NCBI GenBank assembly: GCA_019459485.1
Contig: JAIBEZ010000020.1
Location: 1-42,456, forward strand
DNA: 42,456 nt
Direction of reading: 5' to 3'
Source of the DNA: Prolixibacteraceae bacterium
GTDB taxonomy: Bacteria; Bacteroidota; Bacteroidia; Bacteroidales; Prolixibacteraceae
Positions 16,241 to 25,670 of this stretch are shown in pieces (positions within the stretch are counted from its first letter, which is position 1; the number at the start of each line of letters is the position of its first letter). The position numbers and the translations under genes are program-made. Under the pieces are notes generated by a model. It worked only from the letters and a program-made list of their open reading frames with translations. It was not told the DNA's origin and did no database searches.

Positions 16241-17314
16241 ATGAACAGTTTTGGACAAATTTTCAGGTTAACATCTTTTGGCGAATCACACGGAAGAGCA
16301 ATTGGTGGAGTTATTGACGGTTGCCCGGCAGGATTGGAAATCGATTTGGATTTTATCCAGAACGAATTGGACCGACGCAAACCCGGACAATCAAAAATTA
16401 CCACTCAGCGTGAAGAAAACGATCAGGTTGAATTTTTATCCGGAATTTTTGAAGGAAAAACGCAAGGAACTCCCATCGGTTTTATTGTCCGAAACAAAGA
16501 TCAGCATTCTGCCGATTACAACGATCTGAAAGATGTTTTTCGTCCGTCGCATGCTGATTATACCTACATTCAGAAATACGGAACCCGCGACCATCGTGGC
16601 GGAGGCCGCTCATCAGCCCGTGAAACCATTGCCCGTGTTGTGGCAGGTGCTGTAGCCAAATTGCTCCTGAAAAAAGCAGGCGTTTCCATTCAGGCTTTCG
16701 TTTCACGTGTTGGAAACATTGAACTCGAAAAACCTTATACCGAACTCGATTTAAGCCAAACTGAAACCAATATTGTACGTTGTCCGGATGCGGAAACCGC
16801 TGAAAGAATGATTGCACGCATCGAAGAAGCCGGCAACGATCACGATACCGTTGGCGGTGTTGTGACTGGAGTGATACAAGGCGTTCCGGCTGGCTGGGGC
16901 GAACCGGTTTTCAATAAATTACATGCGGATTTAGGTTTTGCCATGTTGGGAATCAATGCCGTAAAAGGTTTTGAATACGGCTCTGGCTTCGAGGGAACGC
17001 GTTTATCAGGATCGGAACACAACGATGTTTTTATCAAGACTGAAAATGGTGTACGGACAAGAACAAACAATTCAGGAGGAATACAAGGTGGTATTTCCAA
17101 CGGCGAAGATATCTACTTTAATGTGGCATTTAAGCCCATCGCAACATTGCTGAAAGAACAAAATACGGTTGACCGTGCTGAAAATGAGGTGATAATAAAT
17201 CCAAAAGGCCGTCACGATCCGTGCGTTCTTCCAAGAGCGGTTCCAATTGTAGAATCAATGGCTGCCATCGTTTTGGCCGATCATTATTTGTTGAACAGGA
17301 TTAACCATATTTAA
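16241..17314 (+). CDS. aroC: Chorismate synthase
   Basis: 357 residues, the usual length of the bacterial enzyme. It converts 5-enolpyruvylshikimate-3-phosphate to chorismate, the last common step of aromatic amino acid and menaquinone biosynthesis, and needs reduced FMN. Signature motifs are present: [15 protein letters not shown] (13-27), [16 protein letters not shown] (near residue 110-125, phosphate and FMN binding) and the C-terminal [16 protein letters not shown]. The gene stands alone and converges with the symporter gene, 9 bases between stops. All recognised active-site blocks look intact. Confidence 0.97.
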   Translation: MNSFGQIFRLTSFGESHGRAIGGVIDGCPAGLEIDLDFIQNELDRRKPGQSKITTQREENDQVEFLSGIFEGKTQGTPIGFIVRNKDQHSADYNDLKDVFRPSHADYTYIQKYGTRDHRGGGRSSARETIARVVAGAVAKLLLKKAGVSIQAFVSRVGNIELEKPYTELDLSQTETNIVRCPDAETAERMIARIEEAGNDHDTVGGVVTGVIQGVPAGWGEPVFNKLHADLGFAMLGINAVKGFEYGSGFEGTRLSGSEHNDVFIKTENGVRTRTNNSGGIQGGISNGEDIYFNVAFKPIATLLKEQNTVDRAENEVIINPKGRHDPCVLPRAVPIVESMAAIVLADHYLLNRINHI

Positions 17315-17323
17315 AATTTCAGT

Positions 17324-18541
17324 TTAAACATTCAGCGTTTCTCCTTCTGATTTAGCAACAATTACTGCCGCGCAGGTATCTCCCCAAACATTTACCGTAG
17401 TTCGCGACATATCCAAAATACGATCGACTGCCAGAATTAAACCAACTCCTTCAAGTGGTAGATTTACTGCTGTTAAAACAATACTCATCATTACCAAACC
17501 AGCCATTGGGATACCTGCAGAGCCAATGGCAGCCAGAAGTGCGGTAACAACCACTATTGCCTGTTGTCCTGCGGTCAGGTTTATGCCATAAGCCTGGGCG
17601 ATAAAAATTACGGCTACACACTCATAAAGAGCGGTTCCGTTCATATTGATAGTCGCTCCCAAAGGCAAAGTAAAGCTGGTAATTTTGTTTGAAACTCCAC
17701 TTTTGTGCTCAACTGCTTCCATCGATAGTGGAAGTGCTGCATTGGACGATGATGTTGAAAAAGCGGTCAACAGCGGAGTTGCCATATTCCTGAAATGCTT
17801 GTAAGGATTGGCTTTCCCAAGAATCTTAACCGACAGTGGCAAAATAATTCCAGCATGAATGATTAATCCAATCAGCACAGTAAGCATATAAATTCCCAAG
17901 CTGCCGGCAATGTTCCCCAATGATCCGGAGTTTTTAGCCACTTCTTTCGAAACAATTGCAAACACACCGAGTGGTGTAAATCGGATGATGAACATGGTAA
18001 TTTTCATCATTACTTCAAAAATGGAATCGAATAAACTGACAAGAAATTCCTGCTTTTTCCCCGGAATATGTGTGATGAATGCACCGAACAGAATGGCAAA
18101 AAAGATGACCGGAAGGATTTGTCCTTTTGCCATGGCGTCAAAAACATTGTCAGGAATGGTGCGGATCAGGATATCGCTCACAGAGGTGCTGGCTGTTGGC
18201 AATGATTGAATGGTTTCGGCGTTTCCCAAATTAGCGCCTACGCCTGGCTGAAGCAGATTAACAAAAAACAATCCTGTAAGGATGGCAATCAGGCTGGTAA
18301 CGACATAGTATGAAAGTGTTTTCATTCCCAGCCGGCCCAAATTTGATCCGCTCCCGATGCTGGCCACGCCGCTGATAATGGAACTTAAAATAAGCGGAAC
18401 CACCACCATATTCAGGCCACGCAAAAAGACAACTCCCAACCAGGAAACGTACGGAACCAGATTGGGAGTATAATATCCAAAAATGACAGCGAGAATAAGG
18501 GCAATCAGAATTTGCCAGTGAAGTTTAATTTTTGAAAGCAT
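17324..18541 (-). CDS. Dicarboxylate/amino acid:cation symporter (DAACS family)
   Basis: 405 residues from ATG 18541, which directly precedes the first membrane-targeting segment (LHWQILIALILAVIFGY); an earlier in-frame ATG at 18565 is less likely. About eight membrane helices and the two re-entrant loops of the GltPh/GltT fold are present. The serine-rich loop is TAFSTSSSNAALP, the second landmark is GATINMNGTALYE, and the last helix carries DRILDMSRTTVNVWGD with the substrate-binding Asp and Asn. It couples uptake of glutamate, aspartate or C4-dicarboxylates to sodium or proton influx. It lies 59 bases after the TerB-like gene and may be its own unit. Confidence 0.92.
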   Translation of the reverse strand: MLSKIKLHWQILIALILAVIFGYYTPNLVPYVSWLGVVFLRGLNMVVVPLILSSIISGVASIGSGSNLGRLGMKTLSYYVVTSLIAILTGLFFVNLLQPGVGANLGNAETIQSLPTASTSVSDILIRTIPDNVFDAMAKGQILPVIFFAILFGAFITHIPGKKQEFLVSLFDSIFEVMMKITMFIIRFTPLGVFAIVSKEVAKNSGSLGNIAGSLGIYMLTVLIGLIIHAGIILPLSVKILGKANPYKHFRNMATPLLTAFSTSSSNAALPLSMEAVEHKSGVSNKITSFTLPLGATINMNGTALYECVAVIFIAQAYGINLTAGQQAIVVVTALLAAIGSAGIPMAGLVMMSIVLTAVNLPLEGVGLILAVDRILDMSRTTVNVWGDTCAAVIVAKSEGETLNV

Positions 18542-18600
18542 ATTTTTATAATTTGGGAAAAACAAATGTAATAAAAGCTTTCAACCTCCACCAACGCCTT

Positions 18601-19038
18601 TTATAAGATCATTATTCTCTTTTTATAAATCTTGAAAAGATCTTCTTCATCTTCACCTTTTTTAATTCCATCTATCAGCAAAACCAGCAATGCAGGTATT
18701 TCATTTTCCGAAAATCCTGATTTTAAAGCGAGTCCTGTTGCTAAACGCATTTCATTGTTGTCAATTTTATCATCAGCCAAAACCATTTTAACGATGCCGT
18801 AAATTTGCTCAAATCGTCTGGATAATTCATAGGGCGGATTATAGGCGGATTGTTTCGTTGACTCCAATAAATCATCAATTTCGGGGTCGGTAAATCCCAT
18901 ATTTTTACCTAAACGGTGCAGCATTTTGAATTCATTGTCTTCAATTTTCCCGTCGGCCAATGCAACTTGAATGAGATGTTTAAAATGTTCTTTGTCCTGT
19001 TTTTTCTCTGAGTGGTCAAAGTGTTCCAATATGCTCAT
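18601..19038 (-). CDS. TerB-like (DUF533-type) helical protein
   Basis: 145 residues from ATG 19038 (an upstream in-frame ATG gives nine Lys/Thr-rich residues). All-helical with no signal peptide. Two related blocks, LIQVALADGKIEDNEFKMLHR and IVKMVLADDKIDNNEMRLAT, each contain the D-G-K/D-D-K-I-x-x-x-E signature of TerB-type domains, in which acidic residues bind metal. TerB domains occur in tellurite resistance and in envelope stress responses. Its position after the HMA protein fits a link to metal stress. That role is inference. Confidence 0.75.
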   Translation of the reverse strand: MSILEHFDHSEKKQDKEHFKHLIQVALADGKIEDNEFKMLHRLGKNMGFTDPEIDDLLESTKQSAYNPPYELSRRFEQIYGIVKMVLADDKIDNNEMRLATGLALKSGFSENEIPALLVLLIDGIKKGEDEEDLFKIYKKRIMIL

Positions 19039-19095
19039 AATGTGTGTTTTTTTTAATTTATACATTTTTTAATTTATACAAAAGAACGATAAATT

Positions 19096-19437
19096 TTACT
19101 TTTTGGGAGCATTCCCGAAAAGCTTTTTGTATTCATCTTCGGAAATCAAAGTAGCTTCATAACCTTTCTTTTTAATTCCGTTGGCAATATTTTCAGGTGA
19201 ATTTTTTTCTGATTTATAAACTACCTTGATTGTATTTGATACCAGATCAACTTTCAACGATTTCAACCCTTTTTCGAACTTCAGGTAATTTGTAAGCGTT
19301 AACTCACAGTCCATACAATCCATGTTCGACTTAATATAAACTGTTGATAATTCACTTTCCTTGTTTTGGGCTGCGGCTGTCGAAACCAATAAAAGCAATC
19401 CCAACCCTGTCATCATTATCCGGATAAAATTTTTCAT
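19096..19437 (-). CDS. Exported heavy-metal-associated (HMA) domain protein
   Basis: 113 residues with a signal peptide (residues 1-23, ending AAAQ). The mature part is a single HMA ferredoxin-like fold with the metal site MDCMDC (C41 and C44), followed by LTNYLKFEKGLKSLKVDLVS and IKKKGYEA, the usual beta-alpha-beta order. Such domains carry Cu(I) or related soft metals, here in the periplasm. The gene starts one base after the TonB receptor's stop (19439 and 19437), so the two are translationally coupled and act in the same process. Confidence 0.85.
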   Translation of the reverse strand: MKNFIRIMMTGLGLLLLVSTAAAQNKESELSTVYIKSNMDCMDCELTLTNYLKFEKGLKSLKVDLVSNTIKVVYKSEKNSPENIANGIKKKGYEATLISEDEYKKLFGNAPKK

Positions 19438-19438
19438 G

Positions 19439-21646
19439 TTATTTCGATTTATGATTTAATGTAATTCGTATTCCTGCATAAAATTTACGACCCATCACCG
19501 GGCCCCAGATTCGTGTTGCATCAAAATCCGATCCAAAAGGAAGGTCGGCTCCCAATACAGGATGATCCTGCACATAATTCAGTAGATTTTCAGCCCCCGC
19601 ATAAAGGTTCCAGTAGCGGAAATACTTGGTTATCTGTGCATTCATTTGAGTGAATGCGGGGAACTCTGCCGGTGAATTTTCCGGAGAACCTGCTACAACA
19701 GGCAATCTCCCACCACCGTTAAACTGAAGGGTGTAATCGAACATCCACTTTTTCAGCAGGTCGGAATAATTCATTGTAATTAAGCCTTTGTATTTGCCTG
19801 ACAATGGTTTCCTGATGAGCTGATTACCAATGGTCTGTTTTACATCGTTTACGCGCCATGCAGCCAAAATATCCAGTCGGGGAAACAGTTCATAATTTAA
19901 TTCCAACTGATAGCTGTTTGCATACGATTTACCATCGAGTGGAGCGAGTAAAATGAATTCCGAAGAGCTTTCACGGTCAACCACCAACTGATTGATGAAA
20001 TCTGTCCTGAAATACTCTGCTCCAATGTTTAATGAACGTTCGAACAGATGGACTTCCTGAGTGATGCTGATTCCGTAGTTCCAGGCTTCTTCAAGGATCT
20101 CGTCAGTTGAGAACTTTAAGGGTCGGAAATTTGCCAGCAAAAAGCTATTCTCTGCTACAATCCTTGGCGTACGGTAACCTTTTCCTGCTGAGACACGCAT
20201 GTTTAAATGCTCATTCGGGCTGTACCGGAGGTGAACCCGTGGGGTTATAAATGTCCCGAAAGTATTGTGAAAATCAGATCGGATGCCCGCAATTGCCGTA
20301 ATTTTTGGGCTGGGCTTGAATGTATATTCGCTGAAAATTCCCGGAACCACTTCATTTACACCAATAATGGTTTGGTTGAGCAATTCATCAGTCTGATTAT
20401 AAACCATGCTAATCCCCGAATTCAATGTGTGAACGCCCGGCTGATCGATCGAGAAAGTATGGATCAGATTTCCATACCCGGTAAATTCATCTCCGGAGTA
20501 ATTATTCAATCCATAGTATGAATTCATTTTATGGGTTGTGAAATTGGAAATCAAAGCAAGACTGTGTTGCAATCCTTTAAAATCGTAACCGGCTTTTATG
20601 TATCCTTCAATCCGTTCATTGCCAATATTTACACCATAAGGATTTAAAGCTGTTCTGTTCATATCTTTCCTGAAATCAGTTTGCCCTCCGGTACGGTCTT
20701 CGTTCAGGTAATGAAATCCTGAATGTATCATAAAACCCTTACCATCAAAATATTTCCACTGATTGAATAAATGAATCTGTTTAATTAACGGCTCATCCAG
20801 AAACCCATCGGAGTTATGATCGATTCGGGATTGAAAATTCTCTCCATGCACAAAAAAGGCAGTCGATGTTTTTTCTGAAAGTTTCAGCGAATAATTTGAG
20901 TTTATCTCCGACTTTCCTTCAGCAGAACCAAACAGGTTGAAGTGAAAAAATTCAACAGCGTCCGGTTTTTTAAAGTTGGCATTTATTTGCCCTGTAATCG
21001 ACTCATAACCATTTACAACCGAGGCCGCGCCTTTCGAAACCTGTATTGATTCGAGCCACGGTCCCGGAATGTACGTCAGGCCATAATTGGTTGCAAGGCC
21101 TCTCAGGTTGGGGAAATTCTCGGTTTGCAGCTGCGAATAAGTACCGTCGAGCCCCAATAATTTAATCTGTTTTGCGCCTGTGATTGCATCGTTGTATGAA
21201 ACGTCAACCGAAGGATTGGTCACAAAACTCTCAGAAAGGTTGCAGCAGGCGGCTTTGTGCAATTCGGCTCCGTTAATGTGTGTTGTGTGAATTGGATTGA
21301 TCCGGGAAATATATGCTCCTTTATTTTTTTGAGTTACAGTAACTTCCTCAATTTCCATGTTCTTATCCAGCACAGCATCAATCACTTCTTCCCCACTCCA
21401 TTTTATAGTATCGGTTTTGAAACCTACAAAACTAAAAACCAGCAAATTGTTATCCTGAACAGATTGTATTTTGTACTCGCCGTTCTTGTTGGCAATTGTT
21501 CCAAAATTTGTTCCGGCCCAAAAAACATTGGCACCGGGTAAAATATTCCTCACGCTGTTTTCAATTCCCAAAACTTTCCCTTTAATTGGATTTGAGTAAC
21601 CATATACAGATGAGAGTATTAAAAGAAAAACAAGAGCTCTCTTCAT
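19439..21646 (-). CDS. TonB-dependent receptor, metal-linked
   Basis: 735 residues. A signal peptide is followed by a carboxypeptidase-regulatory-like domain (residues ~20-95, with KGEYKIQSV-type strand NKNGEYKIQS). The plug domain (~100-220) contains the unusual KAACCNLSESF, then DGTYSQLQTENFPN and GAASVVNGYESITGQIN. The remainder is a 22-strand outer-membrane barrel ending in an aromatic-rich strand. The Cys pair in the plug, together with the coupled HMA protein and the upstream Cys-rich protein, points to import of a metal such as copper or zinc. Energy comes from TonB-ExbBD, not encoded here. The substrate is inferred from neighbours only. Confidence 0.88.
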   Translation of the reverse strand: MKRALVFLLILSSVYGYSNPIKGKVLGIENSVRNILPGANVFWAGTNFGTIANKNGEYKIQSVQDNNLLVFSFVGFKTDTIKWSGEEVIDAVLDKNMEIEEVTVTQKNKGAYISRINPIHTTHINGAELHKAACCNLSESFVTNPSVDVSYNDAITGAKQIKLLGLDGTYSQLQTENFPNLRGLATNYGLTYIPGPWLESIQVSKGAASVVNGYESITGQINANFKKPDAVEFFHFNLFGSAEGKSEINSNYSLKLSEKTSTAFFVHGENFQSRIDHNSDGFLDEPLIKQIHLFNQWKYFDGKGFMIHSGFHYLNEDRTGGQTDFRKDMNRTALNPYGVNIGNERIEGYIKAGYDFKGLQHSLALISNFTTHKMNSYYGLNNYSGDEFTGYGNLIHTFSIDQPGVHTLNSGISMVYNQTDELLNQTIIGVNEVVPGIFSEYTFKPSPKITAIAGIRSDFHNTFGTFITPRVHLRYSPNEHLNMRVSAGKGYRTPRIVAENSFLLANFRPLKFSTDEILEEAWNYGISITQEVHLFERSLNIGAEYFRTDFINQLVVDRESSSEFILLAPLDGKSYANSYQLELNYELFPRLDILAAWRVNDVKQTIGNQLIRKPLSGKYKGLITMNYSDLLKKWMFDYTLQFNGGGRLPVVAGSPENSPAEFPAFTQMNAQITKYFRYWNLYAGAENLLNYVQDHPVLGADLPFGSDFDATRIWGPVMGRKFYAGIRITLNHKSK

Positions 21647-21703
21647 TTCAGTAATATTGAAAAATTTATAACCTGATTGTAAACAAAAACTGTTAAAACC
21701 TGA

Positions 21704-22174
21704 TTATGCGAGAGGAGCTATCTTGCTTTGATGTATGAAGTTAATTAAGTCGCGGCCAACCTTTTTGTTTTCGGGCGGAGTGTAATAAGTGAAGTGAACA
21801 ACTGATTTTTCAGGAAGTAATTGTTCCAATGTTTCGGAAACAGCGATATTCAGCAAGCCGATTATCCTGGCCATCGGATATTCAAAATTTGAATCCTTGT
21901 CCAGATGGTTGGTCAATTTCAGGTAACTGATAATCGGGGAATCACATCCACATGAATGATCTGTTTTGTCTGGCTGGGCGTGTTTATTTCCAGATTCGGA
22001 CGAGCAGCAATCGTGTTCGGAAATTGTCTCATCACACATTTCAGCGGCCACAAACAATGAAACATTGGTTTGCCCCAAACATTCACAATTCGTTTGAAAC
22101 AGCGTGACTCCGGTTGATAGAAACAGATACAAAACCGAAAATCCAAGCACCAATATTTGTCTGAAAATTTTCAC
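21704..22174 (-). CDS. Cys-rich membrane-anchored protein (HYC_CC_PP-like)
   Basis: 156 residues. One N-terminal hydrophobic segment (QILVLGFSVLYLFLSTGVTL) is a signal peptide or anchor. The exported part holds many Cys: NCECLG, MCDET, HDCCSSESG and HSCGCDS. A C-terminal FTYYTPPENKK contains the Pro-Pro pair. This order (Cys pair after the membrane segment, CC in the middle, PP near the end) is that of the Bacteroidota HYC_CC_PP family, usually found beside metal-related TonB receptors. Here it is the first gene of the run, 57 bases upstream of the receptor. Metal sensing or capture in the periplasm is inference. Confidence 0.65.
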   Translation of the reverse strand: MKIFRQILVLGFSVLYLFLSTGVTLFQTNCECLGQTNVSLFVAAEMCDETISEHDCCSSESGNKHAQPDKTDHSCGCDSPIISYLKLTNHLDKDSNFEYPMARIIGLLNIAVSETLEQLLPEKSVVHFTYYTPPENKKVGRDLINFIHQSKIAPLA

Positions 22175-22243
22175 TCCATAAAAGTACGGTTCTATGCAGA
22201 ATAAAAAAGGGCGTTTAAAAATATTAACAACCCGACTTTAACC

Positions 22244-22279
22244 AGAAAACCCGGAATGATTGCTCAATCCGGGTTTTCT
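22244..22279 (-). terminator. Strong hairpin after ridA
   Basis: A perfect 12-bp stem (agaaaacccgga at 22244-22255 with its complement at 22268-22279, loop 12 nt) lies 27 bases beyond the ridA stop. The U-run is inside the stem arm rather than after it, so it should stop transcription on either strand but not in the most classical form. Confidence 0.7.
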
Positions 22280-22306
22280 GCATTTTCAATTTTCTATTTC
22301 TTACAA

Positions 22307-22684
22307 CTATTTTGAAGCGATTGTTTCAATTTCAATCAATACGCCCATCGGAAGATCCTTGACTGCAAAAGCCGCACGTGCCGGGGCATTTTCAGGATAA
22401 TACTTCGCGTAAACTTCGTTCATAGCCTTGAAATTGGCCATATCGCTCAGCAGGCAAGTCGATTTTACCACATCGCTGTAATGATAACCGGCAGCATCTA
22501 GAATAGCGCCAATATTCATTAAAACCTGTTCGGTTTGCTCCTGAATTCCGCCTTCCGCAATTTTCATTGTTTCAGGAATGAGCGGAATCTGTCCTGAAAT
22601 ATAAAGTGTTCCACCGGCTTCAACAGCCTGACTATATGGCCCAATGGCTGCAGGAGCTTTTGATGTCTGAATGATTCGTTTCAT
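22307..22684 (-). CDS. ridA: RidA family enamine/imine deaminase
   Basis: 125 residues, the normal size. RidA hydrolyses reactive 2-aminoacrylate and related enamines to ketoacids plus ammonia and so protects PLP enzymes. Key features are IGPYSQAVEAGGTLYISGQ (14-32), the PARAAF block with the carboxylate-binding Arg (R103), and IEIETIA with the catalytic Glu (E119). It works as a cytoplasmic homotrimer. It follows trxB on the same strand with 50 bases between and may be cotranscribed. Confidence 0.95.
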   Translation of the reverse strand: MKRIIQTSKAPAAIGPYSQAVEAGGTLYISGQIPLIPETMKIAEGGIQEQTEQVLMNIGAILDAAGYHYSDVVKSTCLLSDMANFKAMNEVYAKYYPENAPARAAFAVKDLPMGVLIEIETIASK

Positions 22685-22734
22685 AAATTATGGTTAAAAT
22701 ATATGATTGAAATACTTCTCAATTATAAGTGTCA

Positions 22735-23730
22735 TCAATGTTTTTCAGACAAATATCGTTCAGCATCAATGGCTGCCATACAACCCGAACCAGCTGCTGT
22801 AACTGCCTGGCGGTATATCGAATCCTGAACATCTCCACATGCAAAAACACCGGCAACATTGGTTCTCGAACTTCCGGGAATGGTTTTAATGTACCCGACT
22901 TCGTCTGTATCAAGGAAATCTTTTACAAAATCGGAATTGGGTTTGTGACCAATGGCCAAAAAGAAACCGTCAATTTTAATGGTCACAATTTCTTCTTCCG
23001 GAGTACCTTTCTTTTTCCAAAGTATTGCACCTTCCACTACCCCGTCGCCGGTCAATCCTTTGGTCTGGTGTTCCCACAACACTTCAATATTCTTTACTTT
23101 TAATACGCGTTCCTGCATTACTTTCGATGCACGCAATTCATTCCTTCTGACTATCAGGTAAACCTTGTTGACAATGCCCGACAGATAGATTGCTTCTTCG
23201 GCAGCAGTGTCGCCACCGCCTACTACTGCAACATCTTTTCCACGATAAAAGAACCCGTCGCAGGTAGCGCAGGCAGAAACACCGCCGCCGGCGTATTTTT
23301 TCTCATCGTCGATGCCAAGATATTTGGCTGTTGCTCCGGTTGCAAGGATTACTGTTTCAGCTTCGATTAACTTTTTTTCGTCAATCCATACTTTGTGAAC
23401 AGAACCTGAAAAATCGACTTTGGTAGCATATCCGGAACGAATATCAGTTCCAAAACGCTGGGCCTGCACTTTCAACTCTTCCATCATTACCGGACCTGTA
23501 ACTCCTTGCGGATATCCCGGGAAGTTTTCCACTTCGGTTGTGGTAGTCAATTGTCCGCCTGGCTCAAGGCCTTCGTACATTACAGGACTAAGATTGGCAC
23601 GCGCAGCATAAATTGCCGCAGTATATCCGGCCGGGCCCGAACCGATAATCAGACATCTTACTTTTTCTATGTTCGTAATCTGTTCTGGTTTCTCACTTTT
23701 ATTATCGTCAAGATTCATTGCTTTAAACAT
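22735..23730 (-). CDS. trxB: Thioredoxin-disulfide reductase
   Basis: 331 residues (327 if the second ATG at 23718 is used). NADPH- and FAD-dependent enzyme that keeps thioredoxin reduced. FAD-binding IIGSGPAGYTAA lies at 28-39, the redox-active pair is C154-A-T-C157 followed by D158, NADPH-binding VVGGGDTAAEEA lies at 169-180, and the C-terminal GVFACGDVQDSIYRQ binds FAD again. The first ~20 residues are a charged extension beyond the usual start. The gene leads the trxB-ridA pair, reading away from the small plus-strand ORF upstream. Confidence 0.96.
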   Translation of the reverse strand: MFKAMNLDDNKSEKPEQITNIEKVRCLIIGSGPAGYTAAIYAARANLSPVMYEGLEPGGQLTTTTEVENFPGYPQGVTGPVMMEELKVQAQRFGTDIRSGYATKVDFSGSVHKVWIDEKKLIEAETVILATGATAKYLGIDDEKKYAGGGVSACATCDGFFYRGKDVAVVGGGDTAAEEAIYLSGIVNKVYLIVRRNELRASKVMQERVLKVKNIEVLWEHQTKGLTGDGVVEGAILWKKKGTPEEEIVTIKIDGFFLAIGHKPNSDFVKDFLDTDEVGYIKTIPGSSRTNVAGVFACGDVQDSIYRQAVTAAGSGCMAAIDAERYLSEKH

Positions 23731-23969
23731 GTGTTTGTTTTAAAATTTGTGCATCAAAGTTAAAAAACATGAATGAACGTGCAACATTAACAATATCAAT
23801 AATAATGATCTCGTTATAGACAAAACCAAAAGTAATACATAGCGAAAATGTTGAAGATTTAATTAATTGATAGAAGTATATAAGTTATTTTTTTTGGAAT
23901 CTTTAACATGAAAAAAGGAAACATTTATCATGTTTCCATAGTAAAAAAGTTTGAGTAAAAATCTTTATC

Positions 23970-24221
23970 ATGAGAAAAAGAGACAGGTTAATTAGCATCA
24001 GGAAACAATCAAGTGAGAGGATTCCAAAGGAAAATTTTTGGTTCATCAATGAAGATACTCAGTTTAATCAATCTCCGGTTTCGTCTGTCAGAACTGGAAA
24101 AGATGATAGATTTAGAGGAATCAGAGAAGATTACGATCCATTTATGACAAAAACTTCCGAAAAAATTAAATTAAGTAAGGAATGCCTGTTCGTTGTTGAT
24201 TGGCAATTAACTGATGCTTAG
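23970..24221 (+). CDS. Small hypothetical protein
   Basis: 83 residues, hydrophilic and basic at the N-terminus (MRKRDRLISIRKQSSERIPK), with no membrane segment or recognised domain. It ends in a short hydrophobic CLFVVDWQL stretch. It lies between trxB (divergent) and the glycosyltransferase gene, in an AT-rich spacer. Support is only an open frame with plausible composition; it may not be translated. Confidence 0.4.
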   Translation: MRKRDRLISIRKQSSERIPKENFWFINEDTQFNQSPVSSVRTGKDDRFRGIREDYDPFMTKTSEKIKLSKECLFVVDWQLTDA

Positions 24222-24352
24222 ATTAAAATATGGCTACTAATTTTGTGCATCGCAAAAACAATTATTCATTCAGATAGATGTGATAATTGCATTACGCAAC
24301 CAACTTGTCGTGGGAAGGAGAAATTTGATTATCCACCAAAATTTACCTGAAC

Positions 24353-25654
24353 ATGAACGTACTGATGCTAGGTTGGGAATTTCCGCCCAATATTTCAGGC
24401 GGTTTAGGTACTGCCTGCGAGGGAATTGTTAAAGGCCTCTCGGCCTACAATGATATACATGTACTTTTTGTGGTTCCGAAATCCTTTGGAACCGAAAATA
24501 CCCCCAACTTTAAATTAATTGATGCTGAAAAGGTTGCAAAAACAGGCAAGGTAATATTCGCAGAACATCTTTCGCACGAATTTACAACGATAGAAATGCC
24601 TTCCGGACTACTTCCGTATGACAGTCCTGAAGATTTCAGTAAACTGAAACATTTCTCAAATGAAATTACAGTTTCTAATGCTGAAATTGAACAATCTGAA
24701 ATAACTACACAAATCCGGGAATTTCATTTTACCGGCAAATATGGTCCCAACCTTTTTGAAGAGATCGACAATTACGCTATGATAGCCAGGCTAATTGCGG
24801 AGAATAATCAATTTGAGCTAATTCACGTTCACGATTGGCTGACTTTTCCAGCTGGAATAGCAGCAAAGCAGGTTTCCGATAAACCACTTGTGGTCCATGT
24901 ACATTCAACCGACTTTGACCGAAGCGGCGGAAAAATTAACCCATCAATTTATTCCATTGAAAAACAGGGATTTGAACAGGCCGATAAGATCATTACTGTA
25001 AGCGACAGGGTAAAAAAAAGACTTGTGGCAGATTATGGCATTTCAGCAAAAAAAATCACCACGGTATATAATGCCATTAGCCCAAAATCCAGCAAAGATA
25101 ATCCGAAGGAAACTGGCAAATTCAGTGATAAAGTAGTTACTTTTTTGGGGCGGATAACCATCCAAAAAGGGCCTGAATACTTTATGGAAGTGGCAAAATT
25201 GGTACTTCAGCGAATGAAAAATGTTCGTTTCGTAATGGCTGGAAACGGCGATATGATGTCAAAAATGATTGATTTAAGCGCCAGATATGGCATAAGCAAT
25301 AAGTTTCACTTTACAGGCTTCCTGAAAGGAAATGAAATAAAAGAAATGCTCGATTTGAGCGATGTTGTTATAATGCCATCTGTTTCAGAGCCGTTTGGCA
25401 TTGTTCCATTGGAAGCCATGCAAGCAAAAGTGCCTGTTATTATATCCCTTCAATCAGGAGTATCTGAATTAATCAGGAATGTAATTAAAACTGACTTTTG
25501 GGATATTAATGCAATGGCCGATTCCATTCACGCAATCATCAGCCATAATCCGCTTTCAAAAGTACTTGCCGATGAAGGAAACCGGGAAGTAAACAAATTA
25601 AACTGGAAGAATTCCGCAGGGGATATCCGAAATATTTATTTGAGTACGGTTTAA
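24353..25654 (+). CDS. Glycosyltransferase family 4 / glycogen-synthase-like
   Basis: 433 residues, GT-B fold. The N-terminal Rossmann domain opens with LMLGWEFPPNISGGLGTACE (4-23), the acceptor-side glycine loop typical of glycogen and starch synthases. HVHDWLTFPAGIAAK and VVHVHSTDFDRSGG follow. The C-terminal domain has FLGRITIQKGPEYF and the retaining-GT EX7E motif SEPFGIVPLEA (E346, E354). It should transfer glucose from a nucleotide sugar to an alpha-glucan. In Bacteroidota this type is commonly next to a GH57 protein, as here with 16 bases between, so the pair probably serves glycogen metabolism. Confidence 0.85.
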   Translation: MNVLMLGWEFPPNISGGLGTACEGIVKGLSAYNDIHVLFVVPKSFGTENTPNFKLIDAEKVAKTGKVIFAEHLSHEFTTIEMPSGLLPYDSPEDFSKLKHFSNEITVSNAEIEQSEITTQIREFHFTGKYGPNLFEEIDNYAMIARLIAENNQFELIHVHDWLTFPAGIAAKQVSDKPLVVHVHSTDFDRSGGKINPSIYSIEKQGFEQADKIITVSDRVKKRLVADYGISAKKITTVYNAISPKSSKDNPKETGKFSDKVVTFLGRITIQKGPEYFMEVAKLVLQRMKNVRFVMAGNGDMMSKMIDLSARYGISNKFHFTGFLKGNEIKEMLDLSDVVIMPSVSEPFGIVPLEAMQAKVPVIISLQSGVSELIRNVIKTDFWDINAMADSIHAIISHNPLSKVLADEGNREVNKLNWKNSAGDIRNIYLSTV

Positions 25655-25670
25655 CTTTAAACTCGCCGAT

